From a candidate division FCPU426 bacterium (GTDB taxonomy: Bacteria; Oederibacteriota; Muellerivitia; Muellerivitales; Muellerivitaceae), in NCBI GenBank assembly GCA_030038835.1, contig JASHQZ010000041.1, positions 1-34,731 on the forward strand: a DNA stretch of 34,731 nucleotides, in the 5' to 3' direction. Made by a program: the position numbers and the translations under genes. Of this stretch, positions 1-10,092 are shown one piece after another; position 1 is the first letter of the stretch; each line of letters starts with the position of its first letter. The notes below the pieces were generated by a model. It searched no databases and had not been told where the DNA came from. It saw nothing but the letters and a program-made list of their open reading frames with translations.

Positions 1-1
1 A

Positions 2-3000
2 GGGTGGTTAAATGCGGCCTCTCCACCCGCCTTAAACTTGGCCCCAACGCCGCCTTCCAGCGTGGGTGTCGCCAATCCGGTGGGGAACAACCAGATCGCG
101 GTGACATGGGCGCCGGGAGGCCCGGGGTTTTACGGAACGCAGTCGGATTACGTTGTTTACCGGGTTTTCGTTGGAACGCCTACACCAACCCCCCTGACCG
201 TGGCCACGGTTTCCGCCACCAATGTCAGCTATACGGATGTCGTTTCGGGTCCGGCGGGGAGCCTTTTGGGCTATGAGGTGGGCTTGGTGGACGCCCAAGG
301 GAACACCTCGGATCTGACTTTCTCCGGGAACGACGTCAACCTGGTGGCCCTGACGACGCCAGCGGTTCCCACGCCATTGCCTTTCGCCGGTTCGGCAAAC
401 GCCGTGAAGTTCGTTTGGCTAAACAATTCGCTGGCGGACAACGTGGCCAGCTATTCGATTTTCGGGCCGGATTGGCCGACCGATACCGTGACCCCGACTC
501 CACTGGCCACGGTATTAGCCACCCAAAGCCCCACGCCGACTTTGGTTTACGCACCTACCCCGACGCCCTGGGCTGCGGCCTTTTATTACCTTTTGGCGCA
601 GAACGCCGTGGGCTCCAGCGGGCCCGCCACGCTTTCGGGCATCGCCGTGCCGACCTACCAAGTAACGGCCGTGTTAACGCCAGGCAGCCGACAGGCACAG
701 ATTTCCTGGACACTGATACCGACGCCCGTTGCCACGCCCATGGTGGATAGTTATGGAGTTTACCGTTCCATCTACGCTTCGAAATGTTTTACGCCTGTTG
801 CCACCGTGCTCCTGCCGGGAGGAGGTTACACCGATGCCGTCTTGCCCACGGCGACGGCGGGTGTGACTTATTATTACCGGATAACGGCCAGAGCGGACGG
901 GCCCAATGGGCAGTTGGCGGAAAGCTCATTGTGTCCTGGAATAACGCCGGACCCTGTGGGAAGCTTTCAAACCTGGCCCAATCCCCCTGGTTGTTTCTCG
1001 GCCTTGTCAGGCGTGAGCCAGACTACGTTGTACTGGATGGGGAACAATCCACAGGAGGGCGTGACAAGCTATAGCATTTACCTTAACGGAACCCCCACCC
1101 CCATTGCCACGGTCGTGGCCAACTTAAGCCCCACAGTCACTTATATCTTTGTCGCAACGGAAACGCCGGGGAACCAGTCGTCTTATGACGTGTCGGCCAA
1201 CAACATCCAGGGTCCGGGCAACCTTACCCAATCCATCACGGTCCTGGTGCCTCCTGCCATGACTCCCATCCTCTCCCTTTCGCCGCCGCCGTCCCCGACT
1301 TATTTTCCCAGCGCCACCCTCACCCCGGGAGTTTGGATCACGGGGTTCACCTTCCCCAACGCGGTCAACGGCTATAACATTTACAGACTTAGCGCGCCTA
1401 CGCCGGGCACGACCAACACGCCGGCCGCAAGCCCGACCTATTTCGTCGTCGGGTCTGTCGCGGCGGGAACGGCCACGCCAGTTGTTTACGAGGACACGTC
1501 CGAAATTCCGGGCTACGTCAGCGATTACCAAGTGGTGGCCAACGATTCGGCGGGAGTGAGCGCCGTGCCCACGATTTCCGCCCAATTGGCCGTGACCCTC
1601 TGGCCCGGCGCACCCAATCCCCAGCTGCTGCCCAGCAACAGCGCCGTCACACTGGTTTGGGGCACGCCGGTGGGGAATGTGCCCGTGACCTCCTACGACA
1701 TTTACCGAAGCGCCTATCCCACGATAACGCCGACCGCCATCGCCACCAACATTCCTTATCCCACCACCTGCTACACGGATCCGAACGTGACCACTGGAAA
1801 CCCCTATGTTTACTGGATGGACGCCCAGAACGCCTCAGGTGGCAGCACCCTCAGTTCGCCCCAAACCATCCTGCCACTGGCGGCGCCCACCATTTACCTA
1901 ACGCCCCTCCCGGAAAGGAACCAGATTTATTGGGTTCCCATTACGGCCCCGACGGCAAGCCCGGTCACGGGCTATCAACTTTACCGGGCCACGGCGGTTC
2001 CGAGCATGGTGCCCACCTTTACGTCGGTAGGTTCCATCGTGGAACCCCTTTCCAACACCAATACCGTGGATTCGTCCGACGTGAGCGACGGCCTGACCTA
2101 TATCTATGAGATCGCACCTTCCACGGCTAACGGCATCCTGGGAGGCTTTTCGAACCCGGTGAGCCAGTTCGTTTTTCCACAACCCGTCATCGGTTTGCAG
2201 GCGGTATCGGGCGACGGTTTAGTTCAATTGAGATGGACCTACCAAGGGGTCAGCACTAACAGCTATTTCATCACCCGCCAGCTGGGGACCGCCCCCAGTA
2301 GTTCAGCCCAAACGGTTAAAACTGGAGTCCAAACCGTGAACTACATCGATACCGGCGTGGTGGACAAGAATTTCTATATTTATGAAGTCTATTCGGTGGA
2401 CGCCATCGGATTGACTTCTACCGCAGCTTCGGTGACCGCCCTGCCGGCCGCCGGGCCCGCACTTCCGCTGGTGGCGATCCAGACCGCCAACGGCCCGGTG
2501 ACGGCCGCGCCGGTCACCCTGGCCCAAAACACGAACAGCGACCAAACCTTGATCGGCAACACGCTCAGTTGGGGAGGGGCCGACCAGCCGGGCGCTTTCG
2601 ATCCCCAAACCATGTACCCCCTGGGCGGCTACGAGGTTTACCGTTCCTCGGACGGCGGCAGCGTGTACCAAGAGCTTGCGACGTTGCCGGTGACGCTCGT
2701 GGGCGATTATCCGTCGCCTACAGCCGGTTATTTCGATCAAGTGCAGCTGATTTCCGGAACCCCCTACACCTACCTCGTCCAAGCCTTCGACCTGCCGCCG
2801 AACCTCCCGGTCCCGCTTTCCCAAGCCATCACCACGGAGCTGGTGCACGAAGCCGACTACCAACCGGTGAATGCCTATCCCATCAGTCCCAACACGGCGC
2901 TGGACCGAAACGCCATCCGGCCCTACGGCGCGGCCAACGAGAAGGTCGTGAACATCCGGTTCATTATGACTTCGGGCGGCAATGTTCAGATCAAGGTCTA

Positions 3001-3181
3001 CAGCTTGAGCGGACAATTCATCAAGGAACTGGTGAACCAGAGTTATCCGGAGGGCATTTTCTGGACCCAATGGGATGCCACCAACATGAACGGCCATCTG
3101 GTGGCCTCGGGAGTTTACCTGATCACCACCCAATCCCCCGGCGGCCACCAGGAGTTCGAAAAAGTGGCCGTCATAAAGTAG
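2..3181 (+). CDS. Large secreted/surface protein with tandem fibronectin-III-like modules, TP-rich inserts and a C-terminal FlgD-Ig/sorting-tail-like domain (5' truncated by window edge)
   Basis: Frame is open to base 2 with no stop upstream of the listed TTG at 38. Repeated Y-x-[IV]-Y-R strands spaced about 90-130 aa apart. C-terminus NVQIKVYSLSGQFIKEL...WDATNMNGHLVASGVYLITTQ...KVAVIK resembles FlgD Ig-like/secretion-tail domains. Confidence 0.8.
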   Translation, partial: GWLNAASPPALNLAPTPPSSVGVANPVGNNQIAVTWAPGGPGFYGTQSDYVVYRVFVGTPTPTPLTVATVSATNVSYTDVVSGPAGSLLGYEVGLVDAQGNTSDLTFSGNDVNLVALTTPAVPTPLPFAGSANAVKFVWLNNSLADNVASYSIFGPDWPTDTVTPTPLATVLATQSPTPTLVYAPTPTPWAAAFYYLLAQNAVGSSGPATLSGIAVPTYQVTAVLTPGSRQAQISWTLIPTPVATPMVDSYGVYRSIYASKCFTPVATVLLPGGGYTDAVLPTATAGVTYYYRITARADGPNGQLAESSLCPGITPDPVGSFQTWPNPPGCFSALSGVSQTTLYWMGNNPQEGVTSYSIYLNGTPTPIATVVANLSPTVTYIFVATETPGNQSSYDVSANNIQGPGNLTQSITVLVPPAMTPILSLSPPPSPTYFPSATLTPGVWITGFTFPNAVNGYNIYRLSAPTPGTTNTPAASPTYFVVGSVAAGTATPVVYEDTSEIPGYVSDYQVVANDSAGVSAVPTISAQLAVTLWPGAPNPQLLPSNSAVTLVWGTPVGNVPVTSYDIYRSAYPTITPTAIATNIPYPTTCYTDPNVTTGNPYVYWMDAQNASGGSTLSSPQTILPLAAPTIYLTPLPERNQIYWVPITAPTASPVTGYQLYRATAVPSMVPTFTSVGSIVEPLSNTNTVDSSDVSDGLTYIYEIAPSTANGILGGFSNPVSQFVFPQPVIGLQAVSGDGLVQLRWTYQGVSTNSYFITRQLGTAPSSSAQTVKTGVQTVNYIDTGVVDKNFYIYEVYSVDAIGLTSTAASVTALPAAGPALPLVAIQTANGPVTAAPVTLAQNTNSDQTLIGNTLSWGGADQPGAFDPQTMYPLGGYEVYRSSDGGSVYQELATLPVTLVGDYPSPTAGYFDQVQLISGTPYTYLVQAFDLPPNLPVPLSQAITTELVHEADYQPVNAYPISPNTALDRNAIRPYGAANEKVVNIRFIMTSGGNVQIKVYSLSGQFIKELVNQSYPEGIFWTQWDATNMNGHLVASGVYLITTQSPGGHQEFEKVAVIK

Positions 3182-3187
3182 GGGCAC

Positions 3188-3913
3188 ATGACGGGTTCTT
3201 TTTGGGTCGATCTTCTTTTTCCCAAGGTTTGCCAGAGATGCGGGGAAGGGTTTCAAACAGGCCTTTCCAACATCCTCTGCGGATCCTGCTTTGACTCCAT
3301 ACCAGCCTATAAGGACCCCGTCTGCGACCATTGCGGAATATCGCTTCCAGCGCGGGCCTTCGAGGATGCAAGCCGGCCGCGGTGCCGGGACTGCGGGGAG
3401 GGGGATTATTTCCTGGATAAGGTCCGGGCGCTGGGACCTTACGAGGGGGCGTTGCGGATTGCCCATCACGGCTTCAAATTCGAGGGAATGGAATCCCTCA
3501 AATCGAATTTAGCCGAGAAGATGGTCTTCTGTTCCATCCCCGCCTTTTGGGAAGGGGTGGAAGCCTTGGTGCCTGTGCCCTTGAGTGCGGAACGCGAGAG
3601 GGAAAGGGGGTATAATCCGGCTACGCTGCTGACTGCAGAGATGGCCAAGGTCACCGGTATTCTCCCGCGGCCGATCTTAAAGAAAACAAAATCCATCCAA
3701 CCGCAGATGTCCTTGAGCCGTGAAGAGCGGTTGAAAAATCCCAGGGGTGCCTACCAAGTCCAGCCGGGTGAACTGTTGCCCTTGAAGGCTGTTTTAGTGG
3801 ACGATGTTTTCACAACTGGAGCCACCTTGGAGGAATGCGCACGAGTCTTGAAAAAGGCCGGAGTCGCGTGGGTGGGTGCGGTGGTTATCGGCCGAACCCC
3901 GCACCATCCTTAA
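3188..3913 (+). CDS. comF: ComF family protein (zinc-finger plus phosphoribosyltransferase domain)
   Basis: CxxC pairs (CQRCGEGF, CGSC, CDHCG, CRDCG), VPVPLSAERERERGYNPA, and the PRPP-binding motif AVLVDDVFTTGATLEEC. Confidence 0.88.
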   Translation: MTGSFWVDLLFPKVCQRCGEGFQTGLSNILCGSCFDSIPAYKDPVCDHCGISLPARAFEDASRPRCRDCGEGDYFLDKVRALGPYEGALRIAHHGFKFEGMESLKSNLAEKMVFCSIPAFWEGVEALVPVPLSAERERERGYNPATLLTAEMAKVTGILPRPILKKTKSIQPQMSLSREERLKNPRGAYQVQPGELLPLKAVLVDDVFTTGATLEECARVLKKAGVAWVGAVVIGRTPHHP

Positions 3914-4112
3914 TTTAAACCCGGATTTCCCGGATGAAATTTCCTTTCGAATATAAAATTAGGGCATCCTATAGCCGTTTAAATACCCCAAATGGGATGG
4001 GTGTCTGAACTTGAGGAAAAATGGGACCTCTGAAAGTGGTATTTGAAGCGCCCGTGGGAGGTTGGATGTCTTGTTATTGAATCCGCCGGGATAACCGTAT
4101 AGCATTCTTCCC

Positions 4113-5363
4113 ATGCCATTGACCTTGAGATTCATCATTGGTTCCATCATCTTTTTCCAGCTTTTGGCGGCCTGGCCCGGCGCCACTTGGGCTGACGACG
4201 GTACTGCGACCCCAACTGCTACGGCTGTCGCACTGCCCGGCCCGCCCCCCACGGCCAGCGTCCTACCCGAAAATTTGGCCGGCGAAAAACTTTACACCTT
4301 CGACACCGTTTTCGGGAGTAAGGGTTCGGGCGCGGACCAACTCGACGATCCCGAGGGGATTTGCGTGGGGCCCGGCGACAACCTTTATATCGCAGACACC
4401 AACAACAACCGTATCCAGGTATGGACCAGCGATGGAAAGCCCGTCAAGTCCATCGGTTCATTCGGCATCTCCGCCATGTGGCGCAATGACCCTCAATTCG
4501 ACCATCCGGCGGGGGTACTGGCGATCCCTGACGGCCAGGTCTACGTCGCCGACACCAACAACAACCGCATCGTACTGCTGGATCCGAACGGACTCGTCGC
4601 GCTTTCCTGGGGAAGCCAGGGAGCCCGCCACCGCCAATTCAACCTTCCCCGGGTGGTGGCCCAGGACCATTTCGGGAACATCTGGGTGCTGGATACGGGG
4701 AACTCCCGCGTCGAGAACTTCACCAACGACGGAAAATTCAACTTTGTCTGGGGGTCCCTCGGCTCGCAGGAGGGCCACCTGAACTTTCCCCAGGGGATGG
4801 CCTTGAACCAAATCGACCAGTGCGTCATATCCGACTCGGGCAATTTTCACATGGAGATCTTCAATGACCGGACGCCGGCCAACGTCGATTTTTCCCCGGT
4901 TACCACCGCCTCGGGCGACGTCACCATGGAGCCCACGCCTGTCACCACCGCCCCCGTCACGGTGGAGGGCTGGTACGGAGACGGGCCCTGCCAATTCAAG
5001 GAACCGGCCGGGGCGGCCGTCACCAAAACCGGCTTGGTCATCGTGGCTGACGGCGTGACGGGCCGGCTGGAGATTTTCAATAAGAGCCCCTTCGAATTCT
5101 ACGGCGAATGGCGGGCGACGGACGAGAAGTTGAACCTGCCATTCCCCCCGCATTTTCGGGGCGTAGCCTGCGATTCCCAGAACCGGCTTTATATCACCGA
5201 CATCCAGAATGATTGCGTCATCCGCCTGAAATTGGCCGAGGCGGATGAGCCCTTCATCCAGATCAATGTCACCCCCGTCCCGACGGAAGCCCCGTCCCCC
5301 ACCTTCACCCCCACGCCCGATGACTCCATACCTTTTGAAGGGCAGGGTTTCCCCATCCGGTAG
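4113..5363 (+). CDS. Secreted NHL-repeat (beta-propeller) protein with a Pro/Thr-rich C-terminus
   Basis: Repeated DxPEGICVGPGDNLYIADTNNNRIQVW / HPAGVLAIPDGQVYVADTNNNRIVLLD / FPQGMALN units; N-terminal hydrophobic signal; C-terminal TPVPTEAPSPTFTPTPDDS. Confidence 0.82.
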   Translation: MPLTLRFIIGSIIFFQLLAAWPGATWADDGTATPTATAVALPGPPPTASVLPENLAGEKLYTFDTVFGSKGSGADQLDDPEGICVGPGDNLYIADTNNNRIQVWTSDGKPVKSIGSFGISAMWRNDPQFDHPAGVLAIPDGQVYVADTNNNRIVLLDPNGLVALSWGSQGARHRQFNLPRVVAQDHFGNIWVLDTGNSRVENFTNDGKFNFVWGSLGSQEGHLNFPQGMALNQIDQCVISDSGNFHMEIFNDRTPANVDFSPVTTASGDVTMEPTPVTTAPVTVEGWYGDGPCQFKEPAGAAVTKTGLVIVADGVTGRLEIFNKSPFEFYGEWRATDEKLNLPFPPHFRGVACDSQNRLYITDIQNDCVIRLKLAEADEPFIQINVTPVPTEAPSPTFTPTPDDSIPFEGQGFPIR

Positions 5364-5424
5364 AAGCGCATTGAAATTCAAAATTAATAATTCAAAATTC
5401 ACCTTTCCCCCGTAATTCCTGCCC

Positions 5425-5453
5425 TTGACCACTTAAACCCCTTGTGCTAGCTT
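5425..5453 (+). promoter_or_regulatory. Putative sigma70 promoter TTGACC-N17-TAGCTT upstream of gap
   Basis: -35 TTGACC at 5425-5430, 17-nt spacer, -10 TAGCTT at 5448-5453. The upstream ORF start at 5452 falls inside the -10, supporting ATG 5488 as the real start. Confidence 0.5.
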
Positions 5454-5487
5454 GGCCGCTCTTATCCCACACCTTTTGGAGGCATCC

Positions 5488-6492
5488 ATGGCTATCAAGC
5501 TCGGCATCAACGGTTTTGGCCGCATCGGTCGCAACGTGTACCGAGCCGCGATGGGGAACAAAAACATCGACATTGTCGCTGTCAACGACCTCACGGACGC
5601 CCAAACCCTCGCCCACCTTTTGAAATACGACTCCGTCCTGGGGAACCTCCACGCGGACGTGAAGGCCGGGGAGGGAACCGTTATCGTTAACGGCAAGGAA
5701 ATCAAGGTTTACGCTGAAAAGGATCCCGCGGCCATCCCCTGGGGCAAGCACGGCATCGAGTACGTGGTGGAATCCACGGGCAGGTTCACCGACAAGGAGA
5801 AGGCCGTGGTCCACATCAAGGACAGCGTGAAGAAGGTCATTATTTCCGCGCCCGCCAAGGGCGAGGACATCACCATCGTCCTGGGGGTGAATGAGGACAA
5901 ATATGATCCGAAAAACCACCACGTGGTTTCCAACGCTTCCTGCACCACCAACTGCCTGGCGCCCTTCGCCAAGGTGCTGCACGACAAGTTCGGCATCGTG
6001 AAGGGCTTGATGACCACCATCCATAGCTACACCAACGACCAGGTCATTTTGGATTTCCCCCACAAGGATCTACGCCGGGCCCGCGCCGCGGCCTTGAACA
6101 TGATTCCAACCTCTACCGGGGCGGCCAAAGCTATCGGCCTGGTTCTGCCGGATCTTAAAGGAAAATTGGACGGTCTGGCCATGCGCGTTCCCACCCCTAA
6201 TGTCTCGGTGACCGACCTGGTGGCCGAGCTCGGCAAGACCGTCGCTAAGGACGACGTCAACAATGCCCTCAAGGAAGCCGCCCGGGGAAAGCTGGACAAA
6301 TACCTGGACGTAACGGACGAACCCCTTGTTTCCTCCGACTTTAAGGGCAATAGCCATTCCTCCATCGTGGACGCGCAGTCTACCTTCGTGACAGGCGGCA
6401 ACCTGGTGAAGGTGCTTTCTTGGTATGACAACGAATGGGGCTATTCCAACCGGGTCGTGGACCTCATTGAATACATGGCATCGCGCCATTGA
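5488..6492 (+). CDS. gap: Glyceraldehyde-3-phosphate dehydrogenase, type I
   Basis: [21 protein letters not shown], active-site [32 protein letters not shown]. Start at internal ATG 5488 preceded by TTTTGGAGGC. Confidence 0.96.
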   Translation: MAIKLGINGFGRIGRNVYRAAMGNKNIDIVAVNDLTDAQTLAHLLKYDSVLGNLHADVKAGEGTVIVNGKEIKVYAEKDPAAIPWGKHGIEYVVESTGRFTDKEKAVVHIKDSVKKVIISAPAKGEDITIVLGVNEDKYDPKNHHVVSNASCTTNCLAPFAKVLHDKFGIVKGLMTTIHSYTNDQVILDFPHKDLRRARAAALNMIPTSTGAAKAIGLVLPDLKGKLDGLAMRVPTPNVSVTDLVAELGKTVAKDDVNNALKEAARGKLDKYLDVTDEPLVSSDFKGNSHSSIVDAQSTFVTGGNLVKVLSWYDNEWGYSNRVVDLIEYMASRH

Positions 6493-6497
6493 AAACC

Positions 6498-6613
6498 AAA
6501 TTTTGAATTATGAATTCTAAATTATGAATTGTGGCTAATTTCCTTTTGGCAGTTCAATCGGAAATTTTCATAGATTCAAAATTATTAATTCAAAATTCAT
6601 AATTCGATTTTGA
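6498..6613 (+). repeat. AT-rich inverted repeat between gap and nfeD
   Basis: GAATTATGAATT at 6505-6516 is the exact reverse complement of AATTCATAATTC at 6594-6605; further ATTCAAAATT/AATTATGAATT units surround both arms. Confidence 0.6.
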
Positions 6614-6622
6614 GGTTTCGGA

Positions 6623-7048
6623 ATGCATCCTGTCGTTTGGTGGGTGGCAACGGCGGCTGTTTTTTTCATCCTGGAACTGACGACCGCTTCTTTTTTCTTC
6701 CTTTGGATCGGGGCGGGAGCCCTTCTGACGGCCCTTTTAAGCCTTTTCGTCGATAAAGCCCCCATTGAATACGTCACCTTCGCATTATCCTCCCTGGTTT
6801 TAGTGGGACTCAGCCGCCGTTGGGCCCCCCGATTGTCCGGTAAGACACAAAGAGCCTCGAATGTGGATGCCTTGGTCGGCCAAACGGCCATGGTCACCAA
6901 GGTGGACACAAATCAGCCCCACCAGGGTTACGCCAAAGTGGAAGGGGAATCCTGGAAAATCCAGTCGGAAAACCTGGAGCCGTTGACGATGGGCGCCAAA
7001 ACCATCGTCGTGGCGGTCAAAGGAAATGTTTTGGCGGTGAAGACTTAA
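6623..7048 (+). CDS. NfeD-like membrane protein
   Basis: Two hydrophobic helices (VVWWVATAAVFFILELTTASFFFLWIGAGALLTALLSL) followed by an OB-like domain (ALVGQTAMVTKV...GYAKVEGESWKIQSE); directly upstream of an SPFH gene as is common for NfeD. Confidence 0.82.
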   Translation: MHPVVWWVATAAVFFILELTTASFFFLWIGAGALLTALLSLFVDKAPIEYVTFALSSLVLVGLSRRWAPRLSGKTQRASNVDALVGQTAMVTKVDTNQPHQGYAKVEGESWKIQSENLEPLTMGAKTIVVAVKGNVLAVKT

Positions 7049-7074
7049 CAAGGTTTAGTTTTAAGGAGGCTGAT

Positions 7075-7998
7075 ATGGAGATTCTCGCCGGGCCGGCCAT
7101 TCTTATACTTCTTATTTTTGTTTTTATTTATGTTTCCCGCGCCATCCGGATTATCCGCCCATATGAAAAGGGGTTGGTGGAACGCCTGGGGAAGTACACG
7201 CGAACGGCGGATTCGGGCTTGACCGTTCTTTTTCCACCCTTTGAGAGCATGCGCAAAGTGGATATGCGGGAAAGGTACATCAGTGTTCCGCCGCAAGAAG
7301 TGATCACAAAAGACAACGTGGTCGTCTCGGTCGATGCCTTGATATACTTCCATGTGACCGATCCCTTTAAGGTTGTTTATAACGTTCAGTATTTTGAGGG
7401 CTCTGCAACGAACTTGGCCCAGACCAACCTGCGTAACACGATTGGCGAGTTGGATTTGGACCAAACGCTCAATAGCCGTGAGCAAATCAACACCCGCATG
7501 AGGGAAATACTGGATGAAGCCACGGATAAATGGGGGGTGAAGGTCACGCGGGTGGAAATTCAAAAAATCGATCCGCCCGCGGACATTGTCAACGCCATGA
7601 GCGCCCAAATGAAGGCCGAACGGACCAAGAGAGCCGCCATCATCGAAGCCGAAGGTATCAAACAGGCGGCCATCACAAAGGCGGAAGGCGAGAAACAAGC
7701 GGCTATCCTTAAGGCGGAAGGGGAAGCCGGTGCCATTGAACGGGTGGCCACGGCAAACAAGTTCCAAAAGATCGCCCTGGCGGAAGGGGATGGTCAAGCC
7801 ATCCTGACGGTTTTCAAGGCCATCCATGATGGCAATCCCACACAGGACCTGCTGACACTGAAGTACATGGAAATGCTGGGCAATGTGGCCAATGGCCAAG
7901 CCACCAAGATTTTCCTTCCCTTGGAAGCGTCGGGAACCCTGGGCGCCCTCAGCACTATCGCCGAAGCGTTTAAAACCGACCTGAAAACCAAAAAATAG
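7075..7998 (+). CDS. SPFH/Band 7 (stomatin/QmcA-like) membrane protein
   Basis: [65 protein letters not shown]-like core, and the [27 protein letters not shown] helical repeat. Confidence 0.9.
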   Translation: [307 protein letters not shown]

Positions 7999-8035
7999 CT
8001 CCGATATCCTGAACTTAAAACGGAAAGGGTAAAGA

Positions 8036-9244
8036 ATGTCTTCCAGCAGCAAACTGACGGTGGAGGATTTGCACCCGACGGGGAAACGTGTTTTGGTTCG
8101 CGTGGATTTCAACGTGCCTTTGAATGAATCCCTTCAAATCACGGATGACACCCGCATCCGGGAATCCTTGAAGACGATCCAATTCCTTTCCGGCAAAGGG
8201 GCGAAGGTGGTGCTTTGCTCCCATTTGGGCCGTCCTAAGGGCGTGGATGAAAAGCTCCGTTTGAAACCCGTGGCGGCCCGCCTTTCCGAACTATTGAAAA
8301 AACCCGTGATGGCACTTATGGACTGTGTGGGCCCCGATGTTGAAAAAGAAGTGGGGGCCATGAAGAATGGTGATGTGGTTCTTCTTGAAAACCTGAGGTT
8401 TCACGCTGAGGAGGAGAAAAATAACCCGGACTTCGCCAAAAAGTTGGCGGCCTTAGCCGACATCTACGTCAACGATGCCTTCGGCACGGCCCACCGCGCC
8501 CATGCCTCGACCGAGGGGGTGACCAAGTTCGTCGCCCAGTCGGCTGCGGGATTCCTGATGATGAAGGAAATCCAGTATTTGGGCGGCGCCTTGTCCAACC
8601 CGTCGCGGCCTTTCGTCGCCATCATCGGCGGATCCAAGATTTCCACCAAGATCGACGTCATCCAAAACCTGATGAAGATCGTGGACGTGCTCATCATTGG
8701 TGGCGGCATGGCTTATACATTCCTCAAGGCCCGGAAATTTGAGATCGGCAAGTCCCTCGTGGAAAACGACAAATTGGAGCTGGCCAAGCAGCTGATGAGC
8801 CAATCCATCGACACGGATGTCCCACTTCTTTTGCCGATCGACCATGTGATCGCTGACAAATTCGATGCCAAGGCCAACGTGAAAACTGTTCCCCGGGGAG
8901 GCATCCTCCAGGATTGGGAAGGGATGGATATTGGACCGTCCACGGTGGAAAAATACGCCAACTTCATCCGCACGGCGAAAACTATCTTTTGGAATGGACC
9001 GGTTGGGGTCTTTGAAATGGAGCCTTTCGCCAAGGGGACCTTCGCGATTGCCAAGCTTCTTGCGGAGGCTTCTGAAAAAGGGGCCACCACCATCGTAGGT
9101 GGAGGGGACTCGGTAGCCGCAGTAACCCAAATGGGCCTCGCTTCAAAAATGTCCCATATTTCCACCGGCGGGGGGGCATCCCTTGAGTTCATGGAGGGAA
9201 AACAACTACCTGGAATTGTTGCATTGACGGATAAAAAATCCTGA
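8036..9244 (+). CDS. pgk: Phosphoglycerate kinase
   Basis: [77 protein letters not shown]. Confidence 0.97.
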   Translation: MSSSSKLTVEDLHPTGKRVLVRVDFNVPLNESLQITDDTRIRESLKTIQFLSGKGAKVVLCSHLGRPKGVDEKLRLKPVAARLSELLKKPVMALMDCVGPDVEKEVGAMKNGDVVLLENLRFHAEEEKNNPDFAKKLAALADIYVNDAFGTAHRAHASTEGVTKFVAQSAAGFLMMKEIQYLGGALSNPSRPFVAIIGGSKISTKIDVIQNLMKIVDVLIIGGGMAYTFLKARKFEIGKSLVENDKLELAKQLMSQSIDTDVPLLLPIDHVIADKFDAKANVKTVPRGGILQDWEGMDIGPSTVEKYANFIRTAKTIFWNGPVGVFEMEPFAKGTFAIAKLLAEASEKGATTIVGGGDSVAAVTQMGLASKMSHISTGGGASLEFMEGKQLPGIVALTDKKS

Positions 9245-9254
9245 AAGGGTTCAA

Positions 9255-10007
9255 ATGGCCCGCACGCCTATTATCGCCGGAAATTGGAAGATGTACAAAA
9301 CCCCAAAAGAATCAGTGGAATTCGTCCGTCAGTTGCGGGATCAATTGAGGGACGTGAAAGACCGGGAAATTGTGGTTTGTCCCACAGCCCTTTCGGCAGC
9401 GGCGGTCGTAGAGACCTTGAGGTTTTCCAATATCCAGGTGGGATGCCAAGACGCTCATTGGGAGAATGAAGGGGCATATACGGGCAATATCAGCCCAGCC
9501 ATGTTCAAGGAAGCGGGAGTGCGCTATATCATTTTGGGCCACTCCGAAAGACGCCAACTTGACAACGACACGGACACAAGGATCAATGCGAAGCTTAAAA
9601 ACGTTCTCAGGAACAGTCTAAAGGCCATTGTCTGTGTCGGTGAAACAGTTTTGGAAAGGGAAGCGGGGAAAACCGAAAAAGTTATTGAGGCACAGGTTAA
9701 GGGGTGCTTTGAGGGAATTGGTTTGGGGGATTTGGCCGATATTGTGATTGCTTATGAACCGGTTTGGGCCATTGGAACGGGAAAAACCGCCACGCCCGAA
9801 CAAGCGAACGAGGTCCACACTTTTATCCGGGGCCTGGTCGCGAAAGGATATAATTCGGAAGCGGCGACTAACATGCGTATCCAATATGGGGGAAGCGTCA
9901 AACCTGAAAATATCAAACAATTGATGGCGCAACCTGATATTGACGGTGCCTTAGTGGGTGGCGCAAGTTTGAAGGTGGACTCTTTTGGGGCTATTGTCCA
10001 GTTTTAA
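9255..10007 (+). CDS. tpiA: Triosephosphate isomerase
   Basis: IIAGNWKMYKT, YIILGHSERRQ, VIAYEPVWAIGTGKTATPEQA, IQYGGSVKPEN. Confidence 0.97.
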   Translation: MARTPIIAGNWKMYKTPKESVEFVRQLRDQLRDVKDREIVVCPTALSAAAVVETLRFSNIQVGCQDAHWENEGAYTGNISPAMFKEAGVRYIILGHSERRQLDNDTDTRINAKLKNVLRNSLKAIVCVGETVLEREAGKTEKVIEAQVKGCFEGIGLGDLADIVIAYEPVWAIGTGKTATPEQANEVHTFIRGLVAKGYNSEAATNMRIQYGGSVKPENIKQLMAQPDIDGALVGGASLKVDSFGAIVQF

Positions 10008-10092
10008 CGTAAAGCAGCAAAGGTTTAAAAGATTTATTGGCAAATTCAGGCTAGTTTCATTTAAAATAAATATACTTTCAAGCGGGGGTTCC

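Noticed and set aside
2303-3469. 388-aa minus-strand ORF opposite the Fn3 protein and comF
   Set aside because: Shadow ORF in GC-rich coding DNA; spans two well-supported plus-strand genes; low-complexity R/G/H/V-rich composition and no recognisable domain.
4458-5432. 324-aa minus-strand ORF opposite the NHL gene
   Set aside because: Antisense to a clear NHL-repeat gene; the repeated GDVDLAV/DVGDI pattern is simply the mirror of the NHL repeats.
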